64,000 bases of DNA, taken from positions 868,001 to 932,000 of the forward strand of contig NC_033556.1 in NCBI RefSeq assembly GCF_001680005.1, in the 5' to 3' direction. Made by a program: the position numbers and the translations under genes. The notes below the pieces were generated by a model. That model saw only the letters and a program-made list of their open reading frames with translations. It ran no database searches and had not been told where the DNA came from. Positions within the stretch are counted from its first letter, which is position 1, and each line of letters starts with the position of its first letter. Positions 1 through 12,050 of the stretch are shown here, piece by piece. The stretch comes from Plasmodium coatneyi. Lineage: Eukaryota; Apicomplexa; Aconoidasida; Haemosporida; Plasmodiidae.

Positions 1-940
1 TGCCCACTGTTAACAAACGTATGCAACTCCATTTGCTGCTTTTTCCCCAGGGACAGGCTCAAATAAAAACAAAAAAAGAAAAAAAAAACAGCAACTCCAA
101 GCATATATGCGTTTCGACGTGTTAGTAAAAGTGCTGGTGGCTGTTGTGGATGTTTCGCGAGTAGCCATTTGGAATTTGCTGCACTCTGAAGGGAAAAAAG
201 AAAAAAAGAAGAGGCATTTCAACCGACGTACATTTCGCGAATGAAATTAACTTGAACGCGTCAGTACGTCAATATAGGTCAGTTCGTCAGTGGTCAGTGC
301 AATATCCCCGTCCATTATGTACAGCGCGATGCCGATCCGTTCGTGCTCACCTGTACGTAAGCGCCAAGGTCACATGGGGCATACCATATGCATTATAGGA
401 ATATTTGTATGTACCATTTTCTACATAAGGGGGGAAGACTAAAAATTGCAAAATGGGCACATCAGGATGAGCGGTCTCTCTGTCTACACACCGATTGTAA
501 GAAAAGCGGCGCTCTATAATTTTTCATAACTTTAAAAATTGAGAGGGAAAAAATTAACCACAGTGAACCATAGGGAAGCAAAATATAATAGAACTAACTT
601 CGCTTCATATAACCTTTCCTTTGCGCATCACTCGCTTTGCACATGCCGAAGATTCAAAGAGGAACTCGATTGTTCACGGCTAAAAGGTTATCAGCCGCCT
701 TCGCTCCATTTGCTCCGTAGTGAAAGCGGCAGTAATGGACAGTAATGGCGCCCTTCGCGTGAAGTTACTCCCGTTTGTCATAAATTGAAAAAGGCTTCAC
801 GTACCTTCCACGAAAAAGTATAATCACAGCATACGTTATTCCTCTTTAAATTGTGTGAAAAGAAAAAAAGGACACCAGGGGGATGTGCCGTACTGGGGAA
901 GAGGACGCAAAATATGTTCTCCTTTTGCCCACGGACAAGT

Positions 941-1097
941 TTAGTTTTTCCCGCACTTTAACTCTTTACATTCTCCCCCTACACCATTCCGTTTAAACAA
1001 ATACGAGATAATACTCATTGCGAACGGGCAGGTATGCATAATACACTTTTTCTGCGGGTCATCCAAGTCAAGACTTATATCCCTCCCCCCCGTTCGC
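941..1097 (-). CDS. possible terminal exon of an unresolved small gene
   Basis: On the minus strand a 51-codon stretch ends in TAA at 941 and has coding-like composition, with a part reading DISLDLDDPQKK and then HTCPFAMSIISYLFKR. It is preceded by a plausible 3' splice site (GAGAGCAG just above 1097). The overlapping other frame immediately upstream (about 1098-1180) also looks protein-like, and the two meet at a G7 run (1084-1090), so an intron or a homopolymer slip are both possible. I do not recognise the product and found no convincing start exon. Local GC is higher than the surrounding poly-A-rich DNA, which supports coding but does not prove it. Confidence 0.25.
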
Positions 1098-1704
1098 CTG
1101 CTCTCGCACAATAGAAATTGTAATTGCCCCCAAATCGCGCAATAATGCGGACACAATTTTGCTTCCCCGCGCAGAGGAAATTAAAATAACCCAAAAAAGC
1201 GAATTTAACAAAATGTTCAGAAGAAAACGGGATAAAGAATGGTAATAGTTAATTATATAGGGGCGCCATAAGAACACACGTGAAGGAAAGGAAGTTTTCC
1301 CACTTTTGTCTTTTAAACAATGTATTCATATAATAAGACTTAAATGAGAATGCGAAAGAAAATTACGCCAAATGGGTGAAATAAAAAAAAAAAAAAAAAA
1401 AAGCTATTTTATGTAAATTTCCAACTAGCACGCATGCGGGTGAATTTTCCGTGCAAATGTGCTTTGCTTTTTTTGTATTTTAACTCCCCAAAAAAGGAAA
1501 ATGCAAACTTGTTATTAAAATAAATCTTTAAAAAGGTGATATAGTATTTGTAATGGTGAAGTGATAATCTTTTTGAAGAATAAAATTTTTTTTCTTTTTT
1601 TTTTTTATGTGCCATCCTGCTTTTTTCCTTTAGTTCCATTTCAGCCACTCCGGATTTTTAAGAGCGTTCGTAACGGATTTTACCCCCAACCCCTGTCATA
1701 TTAA

Positions 1705-2101
1705 TTATGCAAATTGGTTGGTGACTACTTTGCAACTCTTCAGCCGCTTCACTTCGCTTTTATTTTTTTGTGGGGCGCTTGGGAAATTAATTCCAAGCGG
1801 TCGGCATTGCAACATATGCATATTTATACATATATATATTATACAGTTATGCATCCATTTACATGCTTCTTTATGTATGCAAGCCGTGTATACCACCAGT
1901 TCTGATTTTTGCTAAAACGTTAGGGTGGCGTTACAAGCTAAACCAGTTTGCCAAAAAAAAAAAAAAAAAAAAAGAGCTTTCTACTCGGCCTCGTAACAAT
2001 TTTGACACGTTTTGCCCTTCGTGGCACTTGATGACCAGGCTGTCGAGTTGTTGAGTGGCATTTTTCGTCGCGCCCAGGTTTACGCCTTTCCTCTCCGCCA
2101 T
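1705..2101 (-). CDS. small two-exon protein of unknown function (candidate)
   Basis: Reconstructed from minus-strand reading. Exon 1 is 2101-1985, 39 codons starting MAERKGVNLGATKN and ending KLLRGR. A donor GTAGAA follows, then a 72-nt intron (1984-1912) with a T22 tract and a TTTTAG acceptor, and exon 2 is 1911-1705. The phase-0 join gives about 107 residues ending in a TAA stop. The middle of exon 2 crosses a TATATA-rich stretch, so a second intron (donor GTAAATGG, acceptor CCCAAG) is an alternative and would give a shorter tail ending PHKKIKAK. No family is recognised. Its start lies 253 bp from the start of the divergently transcribed WD-repeat gene at 2355, so the two probably share a promoter region. 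Exon 1 is the best supported part. Confidence 0.45.
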
Positions 2102-2354
2102 CCCCGCGCAGGCGTAAAAGTATATGCAATATAACATATACGCATAGGTTTTATGCGCCCCACGAATCGTCGCGCCCTTTTCAACAACCCCCACTTGACA
2201 TTTATCCAAGGTGAGCCAATGTACAAGTCCGCTATACCGTTCAGCCCACGCGCAAATGTGGTGACTTCCTACAACCATACAACGTATGTAGACTCATCAT
2301 GATCGCGTACAGGGGTTAAAAAAGAAAAAAAACACATTTACATATAACACAAGA

Positions 2355-5300
2355 ATGAATGAAGAGTCCCCACAGAAGAAACCATTAAGTATACCAGGTT
2401 ACCACTACGATAAGAAGAAAAATCGCTATTATCTGATAGACAATGAACTGAAAAAGAAATTGAAGGAGGAAGAATTTGACAGACAAGTAAACAATGCCAA
2501 GAGAAAAAATCGCCAGACAAATGTAGAAGAAAAAGATATGGTAATAAAAGAATTTCACAGGATACATGGAATAAAAGAAATGAAAAAAAAGAAAAAACAC
2601 TCCAACGCGCATAAGTCAAATGTGAAACATAACGACAATCGGGGACATATATCCTTAGACAATAATGCGTGTACCACATTTAGTAAAGAAAAAAATTTAG
2701 AACTAATTAATAATGAGTTAAATTCTTTAAAAAAATGCATTTCAAAAAATCAAAATATTTTTAATATACTGAAGAGCATCCGGAATTTCCATTTTCGAGA
2801 AAATTCCATTTTGAGTTTGCCGCCCATTTTTATTAATTTCGCATCGTACCAGTATATTCACGTGGAAGATTTGTGCGACCTTCACTCGGATAACGCTTCA
2901 TCGTTTTGTCATCCCGGGGGGGAGGCACGACATTGCGAAGTGTGCCCCACCCGAATGTTCAAAATGGTCTGGACGCTGTAAGTACTGTCCACAGCATCAG
3001 CAGCTTGAACAATCAAATTGAAGACGTGAATGGTCAAAGCGACGAGAATGACAGGAGCGACACGGATGAGGAAGACGGCACGCGCTACGTGCACGGAGTG
3101 AATGACCCAAGAACAGCCCCTTTTACAAACCCAAAAAGAAATGACAGCATGGAACATACCATCACCGACATTCGATTCTTCAACGTGTACCAGAAACTGA
3201 TAGATGAAAATATGATAAAAGGCAAGACCTATTTGGACATAAGCAAAAACGAACCATTTTATCCGTACCCAAATTTCAGGAAACAAAGTGCATATACTAA
3301 CTCACCTGAAGAGAAAACGAGAAGTTGCGATAGTCGGAAGAAGAAAAATTATGCGAGCAAGAAAACACTACAAATAAAAAATGAAAGTCCTATGTCCCCC
3401 AGATGCGATAGCACAGGGAGTGGTGGCCTACTTATTCCAAAGTTGTTCGGACAGACATACGAAAAGGTAAATGCTCGGAGCATACAAAATTTTAAATCGA
3501 ACATAATTATAAATAGATACAGGGCTAATTTCTACTATTTTTATCACATTCCCAGTGGAAGTTACGCTAACAACAGGCGTAGAAATAATAGCGGGAGTCC
3601 TTTCCGCAATGTGAGTAGCACCTTTAATGCTAACAACAACACTAGCAACAATTTCAATTACAGTTATAGTCATGTGCACAGAAATAGGGACGAATATGAC
3701 GACATAAACGGAACAGTTGATATAGATCATGATGTGCTCAGCCAACCGCGTTCTTCTACACAGAACCATGCCTTATACAATGAGATTTTTGAAGAAAGAA
3801 GTGGACGCAGGATTCATGAAATTATGCCCGTTCTTCATTTAGATGTAAATACAAACGAAACCAGGATTTTAAGAACATGCAAACCAGCGGAATCGTTTTT
3901 TCACCTATTCAGTAATCCACTTTATGAAGACTTCATTTTTAGTACCACCAAGGAAAACAACTGTTCCTTCAGCTTGGGAGCTATTGATATAAGGAACTTT
4001 ATTCAGAAAGATAACAAATCTCCACTAGAAGATATGACTCATGAAAACGTGTACTACAATACAGACACAAAATATTTTTGCACGTATTCTAAGGAGAACA
4101 CTGAATTGTTATGCGTCTCGCCACAAATATTATCTCATTTTAGCATTTTCAATTCTGAATATATTGCCTACTCGTCATATCCGACTATGAAGGATGAAAA
4201 AAGCTTGCTATGTATGCTTAACATCTGTTCTTTTTTTCAGCGCGATCCAAAAATAGTTACATACAGTTTTTCCAGCGAAATTAATTATTTTAAGCTGTTT
4301 CCATCAGTGCAAGATTGCTGTTGCGCAATTGATAGTGGAAATACATGGGACACTGCTAGCCATACCATGAATGACGGTTATGCGTACCACCCTGATAACA
4401 AAATTGATAAAATTTTTATTTGCGGGTCTAACCCCTGCTTCAGTTTTAACGCAATAAAAAATGATGGAGTTCCCTATTGCATATGGGATAGCAAGAAATT
4501 AAAAGTCCATGACTTGTTATCCATGAACGAAGATTTATCATATTATGTGCACAACATTTTAAGCGGAAGTCAGCACCCATTTATCAATTTAATTGGCAAT
4601 TATGGCCCCCTAAAAAAGGAACGATCCTTCCACGCGAAAAAGGCGAAAGAAAAACGAAAAAGCGAAATGGGAAATGATGAAGATGGGCACAAAAAAGCGA
4701 ACTTAAACGAAAGAAAATCACCCATGGATTATCATTACCAAAATAACGCACAGAAAAAGGGTTATAATAAAAGGAAACATCCTAGTAAAGATCCAAATGA
4801 GGAAAATAACGATCTGCACGTAAGCAAACATGAAACAACAAAAAAGCGACATGACCATTTTGCAGACAAATCAAAGCATCATCTGAACAACCGCTCGAAT
4901 AAGAACAACCACGGTCAATACGCATCTGCTCCACTTAACTCAAATGAAAAAATGAGAAACAAACATAGTAGTGCCACTCCCCATAACTGCTACCCATCAA
5001 ATGCGGCGAAATACAATGATAATAAGAAAAAAGGAATATGTTGTGAAAGTGTAAACAAATCAAACAACAATATTTTTTTGTGTTGCAATACAGAACATAT
5101 ATATTTATGTGACTTGCGGTGTAATTTTTTAAACACCATTTCTAAACTGAAGCCGAATGAAGGATACGTAAATAAAATGTACTCATTAAGCAACAGCTTT
5201 CAGTATATATTATCAAAAACTAATAATCATATAGGACTGTACGACATGCGGTACGCCCCTTGTAAACATAATGAGACAAAAGGTAGTTTGGTAACCGCCT

Positions 5301-5770
5301 ATGATAGATTTATAGATAATAGTAACCTGAGAAAACACCTAAACGATTTTTACGTTATAGACAATGAACAGTTCCTAGTTTCTCTAGACACATACACAAA
5401 TTCGGTTCATATATATGACATTATGAACACTAAAGACAGAATCATAAATTTGGATGGGAATTCTGATTATTCGATATACTCTAACATACACGCTTACAAT
5501 AATTTGTCAAGGATACCCTACATATATTCTTCCCATAAATACGATGATGCTTATTATCATTACTACAAGAAAAAAAACAGTGAAACGAAAGCAACGGAAA
5601 TTAAGCATATGAATCATTTTAGTCCAATAAAAGCGTATCCACAAAAGGACCTATTTATAGGGTTAAATGTCCAATCCATTTTACCCCTTTTTTACGTTAA
5701 ACAAAAGTATACCAAAAATAATTTCATTTCCATAAATGAAGGTGGCTTTATTTGTACCATAAATGTGTAA
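2355..5770 (+). CDS. DCAF4-like WD-repeat protein, frameshifted at a G7 run
   Basis: Two overlapping open frames (2355-2981 and 2894-5770) form one gene of about 1,138 residues if one G is restored to the G7 run at 2916-2922. The N-terminus holds IPGYHYDKKKNRYYLI, resembling the conserved N-terminal block of DCAF4/WDR21 proteins, which are WD-repeat substrate receptors of CUL4-DDB1 ubiquitin ligases. The C-terminal half has degenerate WD-type segments, for example around residues 690-720 (ending CIWD), 900-920 (IYLCDLR) and 940-970 (IGLYDMRY). The middle is Asn/His/Lys-rich low complexity (about 4600-5030). The frameshift is probably a sequencing artefact rather than a true break, because both halves keep full coding character. 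A 23-nt GT..AG 'intron' (2978-3000) would also restore frame but is too short. The DCAF4 assignment rests mainly on the N-terminal block and is moderate. Confidence 0.7.
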
Positions 5771-6324
5771 AAACGAGTTGTCATGAGGTAAAACTCGTTT
5801 TTGCACATATTATTTGTTTTATTTATTCGTAACAACATCCGAAATAGTGTTACTTTAATTTTTAAAAGTCAACCCGTTCCTTTTTTTTTTTTTTTTTTTT
5901 GTTAACCAATAAAAGTATGTGTATTGCCGTACCTGCACAATATCATGTACATTTTAAAATAATTGTGTTTTTTTTGGCGTATTTTTAATTAACATTTGCA
6001 AACCGAAATTTTTATTACGTGCTTTTTTTATTTTTTTGAAGTATTTTTTTTAAATGTAAGAGGCGGCAATTCATAAAACGGTAGCGAACGCCACCTCCTG
6101 CGGGCATATTTAATTTTTCCTTTTTCTCCGCTTTTTTTTTTGTGATGAAATGAAAACTTTTCATTATTAAATGATAAACAATTAAAACTAGAAAACTTTA
6201 AATTATGTGCTTTAATTTTGACAAAATTAAGTTTCATCAAATGTAATTTCCCATCCTCTGCAATCCATTTGAGGTACACTTCGCAGTTAATCATTTTACC
6301 AAAATTAATGCGGAGTTTGTATCA
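5771..6324. other. intergenic region, poly-T rich
   Basis: AT-rich spacer between two genes on the same strand, with a T20-type tract near 5880 and several T8-T10 runs. A minus-strand open frame here (6028-6294) is AT-driven, runs into the start of the next gene, and has no recognisable protein character. I see no gene in this interval. Confidence 0.6.
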
Positions 6325-7515
6325 ATGGATAATGCAAAAAATGAAAATACTGATAATTGCTCCAATCCCTTGTCCCTACGCACAAATGACTTAAAATTAG
6401 AAGAACGTGATGATAAATCAAAAGAACATCAGTCCACTGATGACAATCATGAAGGTCTTGTGAACCAAAATGGCATTTACAGAACAGCTGTTTTTAATAA
6501 CAAGAGGATTAAAATTTATCAATACAAAACCTTTCCAAAAAATTATCTACAAAGCGTATACGAATTGTTGGGGAGTGAATTATCTGAACCGTATAACGTT
6601 TTTTTACTTAAAACGATTTTGAAGAACTATAGCGAAATTGCACTAATGGTGTGTAAATCTTTAATGTGTGTTAATGAATATGCAGTGCTCTACCATTTTT
6701 TTTATCTTTATACATGATGGAAGCGACAATTTCTTTCTTTATTATTTTTTTTTTATTAACTTTAGTGCTTATGTGATGAAGAGTGTATGGGCACAGTAAT
6801 AAGCAAAATTACGACAAAATGTAAAAATGATGAACCAACGACATTCGGATATATATGTAAAAGGAAAAAGCAAAAACACATAAATTTAGCGTGTAACATT
6901 GTGTCTACTAGTTCTACACATGAGTGTGCATCTATCCATGAAAAATTCGATTTGTTCCATTTTTTTTTCTTTTCACTATCTATAAATGTTAACAGGCATG
7001 ATAGCAGTTCACAAATCTGTCAGAAGTTGTGGTCTAGGTTAGAATTTTTTTCAATGTTGCGTGTCAATATTTAAAGCATCCTGCGAAATCAATCATAAAT
7101 ACGAAAATTTCCCATTTTTAGGCACATACCTATTAAATGAAAGTATAAAATTAATGCAAGATTTGTATGGCATAAATGAGGTACACACACCTTTACCGTT
7201 TGTAGTAAAAAATTAAGCGTTCTGATCAAGCTTGATAATTTTACATATATACTTATTTTTTTACTATTTTACTTATCCTTTAGGTTCAACTGGAAGCAGA
7301 AGCAACGAACAAACCTACATTACGTAATACTTGTTTTTTAATTTAAGTATATATTTGTGCATATGTCTATGCACCACTTAGTGCCATACTGCGCATGACA
7401 TTCTATTTTTATCATTATAGGTTTCTATGAAAAAAACGGATTCATTAGAGTGAAAAGGAAACCCTATTATTACTTAAGTGGCGTTGACGCCTTCAAATTA
7501 AGGAAAAGAATATAG
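6325..7515 (+). CDS. NAA30: N-alpha-acetyltransferase 30, NatC catalytic subunit
   Basis: Six exons join in frame: 6325-6648, 6766-6856, 6996-7037, 7122-7180, 7284-7323 and 7421-7515, giving 216 residues. All introns are GT..AG, about 97-139 nt and T-rich. The product aligns along its length with the GNAT-fold NAA30/Mak3 family. It has SEPYNVF near the start of the domain, DEECMGTVIS in the central strand, then MIAVHKSVRSCGLG (the acetyl-CoA binding R/Q-x-x-G-x-G/A region), EAEATNKP, FYEKNGF and a final YYYLSGVDAF. These match the human blocks LSEPYSIY, GEECVGA, MLAVDSKYRRNGIG, ETEITNKS and YYLNGVDAL. NatC acetylates Met-Leu/Ile/Phe type N-termini co-translationally at the ribosome. An Asn/Asp/Glu-rich N-terminal extension of about 60 residues precedes the domain. 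It is the last gene before the centromere on this side. Confidence 0.9.
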
Positions 7516-10019
7516 AGAAACGCAATGTAGAAGAACACTGTGCAGTTCAGCAAGATGTAAAAAAGGACAAAGTATTCGTGTCCTTTCTCTGAAGTGTTCA
7601 TTTTTTTTACACGTTTTGTGTCCTAATTTGTCTTTACATCTTTTAAAGAATACTAGCATTTTTGTTTGTTATAGTTCATTATTTTTTACACAACCTCCTA
7701 TGAATTCATTAACATTATTTTAGTTTACCAAGAAAGGTTGTAAACAAGAAATACATGTTCTTCTTTTCCTAATTCAAACTTAGCGCAAAACAGTCTACAA
7801 ACTTTTTTCTGTGTTTGAAAAAAACAAATCTATAAAATTTAATTTGCTTATTTCGTAAATTACTTACGAGTTCATCAAAAGAGATTATCGAATGCTTGCT
7901 TCCAATTATTCATTCGAAACTTCATTATTCTTTATAAAGAAAAAAAAAATTCTGTACATGCTGATGGTAAAAGCAAAAAGTTACTAAGGTGTTATTCAAA
8001 AAAAAGTTGTCTAACGTGAAAATGATCATTTGGTGCCTTGTTTGCGTCTGTATGAGAACATATTATCTCTTCATACTCTTTTCTAACTAGACATTTAATA
8101 TTTCTTACATTTATATGCAATTTTACTGCTTCAAGAACAAATTATTGGAAAAAGAAAGAACCCTTCTCTTTGCAATTTTGTAAAAACCCTTTAATGAAGT
8201 GCATATAAAATGAAAGAAAAGAAAAAATGGTTATATCTTGGCTCCATTACACTTTAGTTCCGGTCTTCCGCATACTCGTAGAATCCAAAATTTTTCTTTA
8301 AAATGTTTCTGTGATAATTCAATTGTGTACAAATATTGAGAGAAAAATATGTGTCTTAAGAGAGCAAGGAAAAAAACTATTTGCAAAAATATTTAATATA
8401 CACATAATTTGATAAACGTTTATATTACTCATTTTTGAACTTTTTACCACATTTTATAAAAAGTTTCATGGTCTATAAAAATCAGAATAAGCATTATGAA
8501 GTGTAATATATGCGTGATAGCTTAAAAGAACAATATTGCACTGTAGGACTCATTTTTGAATGAATAGGTTCATAATATGGGTTTATATACAAAAGGTTTA
8601 TGCAATTTTTTTTAATAGTTTGTGTTGAATACATTATTTTGATGTTTCATGATTCATATCAAATATTTCAAAAATTGAATACCCTTGAATAGAATGCGTT
8701 CTTCTTTAAGTGTTAAATTCATAAATGCTTATTAAGATTAAAATAGTTATAAAGAAATGATAACCTTGTTTTTGGTAAAAACTATTGTGAATGACTTATA
8801 AATCAAGAAATTTTCGTTCCCTATTATGTGTGTTGTTTAGCTTTATTTAATAAAGGTTGTCTTTTTTGAAGAGGGTAAAAAATATTGAAAGCCCAGAAAA
8901 GAATTATATTAAGAATAGAATGATATTTTAATATCTTTATTATTACTGTGCTAAGTTCAAGAAATTGAGCACGAAAATTTTATGCATATTAAAGCAATTA
9001 TTAGGAATTGTAAATATTACAGATTTGTGAACAAACCTTATATGATTTTTTAGGTTCAGAATGCTGTGCATGAAATTGCTTAAAGTGTAATAACAGTTTA
9101 CATAATAACAATTATAGTTATAGGATAGACACCAAAAAAAATAAAAAATCCACAAACTAAAAAGTACCACAGAAATGTGCTAAAACCTGTGAGATTTTGT
9201 CAAATATGAAAGTAAAGAATATAGCATACAACTATAGTACTGCATTTATATTATTAAATATTTAAAATATTCGACATAATCTTCTAAATAGACAACGGTA
9301 TCCATTCTTCTTTGTGTATTATAATTATAACAAGATTTAACCTTGTATTATTAAGTTAAATCCCTATTGTTTTTAAAACGTAACGCTGCATTAAAAAGAT
9401 TGTCTATTTAAAAAAATAATCATCTTGTGAATCATATATTTTAGAATCAACTCCATAGTAACCTGTAACATCGGTATCTCGGTAAAAAAAAAAAATTCAA
9501 AGGTACTAAGGGTTTGTGAAGCATAAAAAAATATCAAAAAGTACTTCATGAATCAGTTACATCCCTTGCAATAAAATATGTTATGTTGTATATATATATT
9601 TAATCTAAACATAATAATGTCAACGGTTAAATGCTATAACTTAAAAATGGAATTCAATTGTGCAAAGAAAAACATAAATAAATGATTTACAGAAAAACAA
9701 AATCGTTTCAATAGGTCAATATTTATAATATTCATCACAAGTTACATTATCGTTATATTTGGAATACACAGTTGTCTATGGAAATTCAATATATAGATAA
9801 AATATTAGTCAAATATTCATTAACGGTAACTCAGAATTAAAAATGGTTATTTTGTTTCTTTTAATGCGAAAGACATGATTGAGATGTATAATTCTTTTAA
9901 ATATATTTTTAATATAATCTATTATAATAATGATAAAAATATTTTACGTGTAAAAAGTTATAAAAAGTAAATACAATAAACAGAAAAAATAACAATATAT
10001 ATATATAATAATAGCAAAT
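7516..10019. other. left pericentromeric gene-free DNA
   Basis: AT-rich, roughly 25% GC by eye, with frequent stops in all frames. The longest frame is a 75-codon AT-driven one on the minus strand (8943-9170) with no protein-like character. No RNA gene or splice-consistent exon series was seen. The A+T content climbs steadily from about 9600 toward the centromere core. Confidence 0.7.
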
Positions 10020-12050
10020 ACAAAATGTTTTCCAAAATAAAATATAGGAATAATTATATTTAATTTAAATATTTAAATAAAGTACACAAATTAAATAAAA
10101 ACGGAACTTTATAATAAAATAATTCACAAAAATTAAATTGTATTTTATATTAAATAATAAAAAAAATTATATTTACAAAACAATAAAATAAATTTTTTAA
10201 TTTATTTTATCTTATATTAAATATATTTTAAAATATATATTAAAAGATAAATATTCACTATTAAATGCACATTTAAAATTATACCAATAGTTTTAATTAA
10301 TTAAAGGAATAAAATAATTAATATATATATATATAAGTACTTTAAAACTCAACTAATTGTAACATAAATAAATTTATTTAATATAAAAAATAAATATATT
10401 AATAACAAAAAATATATATATAATAATAATTTAATTAATATAAATTAATAATTAAAATTAATTAATTGAATTAATAAATATATTAATTAAATTGTTAATA
10501 TAAATGAAACAAATTTAATATAAATTAATAATTAAATAAATTAATGTAAAATAAATAATTAAATTTATTAATATAAATAGATAATTAAATAAAATATATT
10601 CTATAGCAATAAAATAAAAAATATAAATAAAATACTATAAATAAAGGAATAATAATATAAATAAATGAATTATATAATTAATTTAACATTATATATAATT
10701 AATTAACTTAATTAAAGTAGTATTAATTTAAATATTAATAATATATTATCACATTAATTAAATATTAATATTATATAATTTAATATTTTATTAATATATA
10801 TAATAAAATAAATAACATAAATATATTTTTTTCTTTTATAATTAAAGGTATAATAATTAAAAGAATGTTATAAGATAATAAAACAATTATATTAAATAAA
10901 AAAATAAATAAATTATAAATATATATTAATAATTAAAATATGTATTATTATAAATAAATTTAATTAAAAATATATATATATATATATAATTGTAGTGAAT
11001 TAATTACTATAATTAAATAAATAATTAAAACATAAATTATATATATTAAGAATTAATAAATAATTAATAAAAATATGTGAATAACTACACATTATATAAT
11101 AATTAAATAAAATTTACTTATAAAATAAATAACATTATATAAATACATATTATTTAATTCTTAATAAAAATATTTTATTAATTTATTATATTAATATATA
11201 TAATATTGTATATATAATTTTAATTCACTTAATATTTTTTAAAATATATTTAATTAAATAATAAATTAAAATAATATGTTTATTAAATAATATTATTATT
11301 TCTTTTTAAATAAAATTACAATACTTAATATATTATAACAGGTAATGTATATATTTGAAATTATTTTATTTTAAATAAATTTATTAAATTATTAAATATA
11401 ATTATTTTTAATTAATATATTCCTTTAATTTAATAAATAAAAAATACACCATTCTGCAAAATCAAATAATATTTTTTATATATTATTATTTCATTAGTTA
11501 ATTAAATATACTTAATTTTAAATAAATTAATTATTACAGATGTTTTAATTATATATAATATTATTATTTTATTTATTTAAATATTTAATGAAACACAAAT
11601 TAAATATTATTAATTAAATATATTAAGAAATTTATATATTATTAAAATATGTATTATTTTATTTATTTATATTATTATTATTAAAATATATAAATTAATA
11701 TTTATTAAAATAATAATACACATTTTAATAAAAGCGTGATGTTATTATTTTAATTAATTATATATTAATTCTTAATGTTTTTATTTCATTTATATTTAAT
11801 CCAATAATATTAAATTTATTTTTATTAAATAATATTAAAAATATTTAATTATTAAAAATAAAATAATTAATTTATTTTTAATAATTATTATATTTATTTA
11901 TTAAAGCTTAAAACAATTAAATGAAAATAAGGCTAAAATATAAAAATTAATTAAATTATACAATAATAACAATATTTTATAATTAAAAAATGCATATTAC
12001 GTAAAATCATACATTTATATGATTTTTTTAATTTAATTAAATAAAATATT
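10020..12050. other. regional centromere, A+T core
   Basis: About 2 kb in which G and C are almost absent. Whole 60-base lines contain zero to three G/C, made of short words such as TTAATTAA, AATATTA, ATATATAT and TAAATAAA. Plasmodium centromeres are known as single ~2-2.5 kb regions above about 97% A+T, one per chromosome and bound by CENH3, flanked by gene-free AT-rich DNA. Length, composition and flanks all fit. I see imperfect short AT words but no clear long tandem repeat. The edges are gradual: the left one lies between about 9900 and 10080, and the right one between about 11990 and 12060, where GC reappears. Confidence 0.88.

Noticed and set aside
10..222. A minus-strand frame containing MATRETSTTATSTFTNTSKR at the left edge.
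   Set aside because: Could be a first exon running off the window, but continues into a Phe/Leu-rich T-tract translation and cannot be tested without the neighbouring sequence.
2978..3000. A GTAAGT..ATCAG 'intron' of 23 nt that would also join the two DCAF4-like frames.
   Set aside because: Phase fits, but 23 nt is far below any Plasmodium intron length and the sequence is not AT-rich; a missing G at 2916-2922 is simpler.
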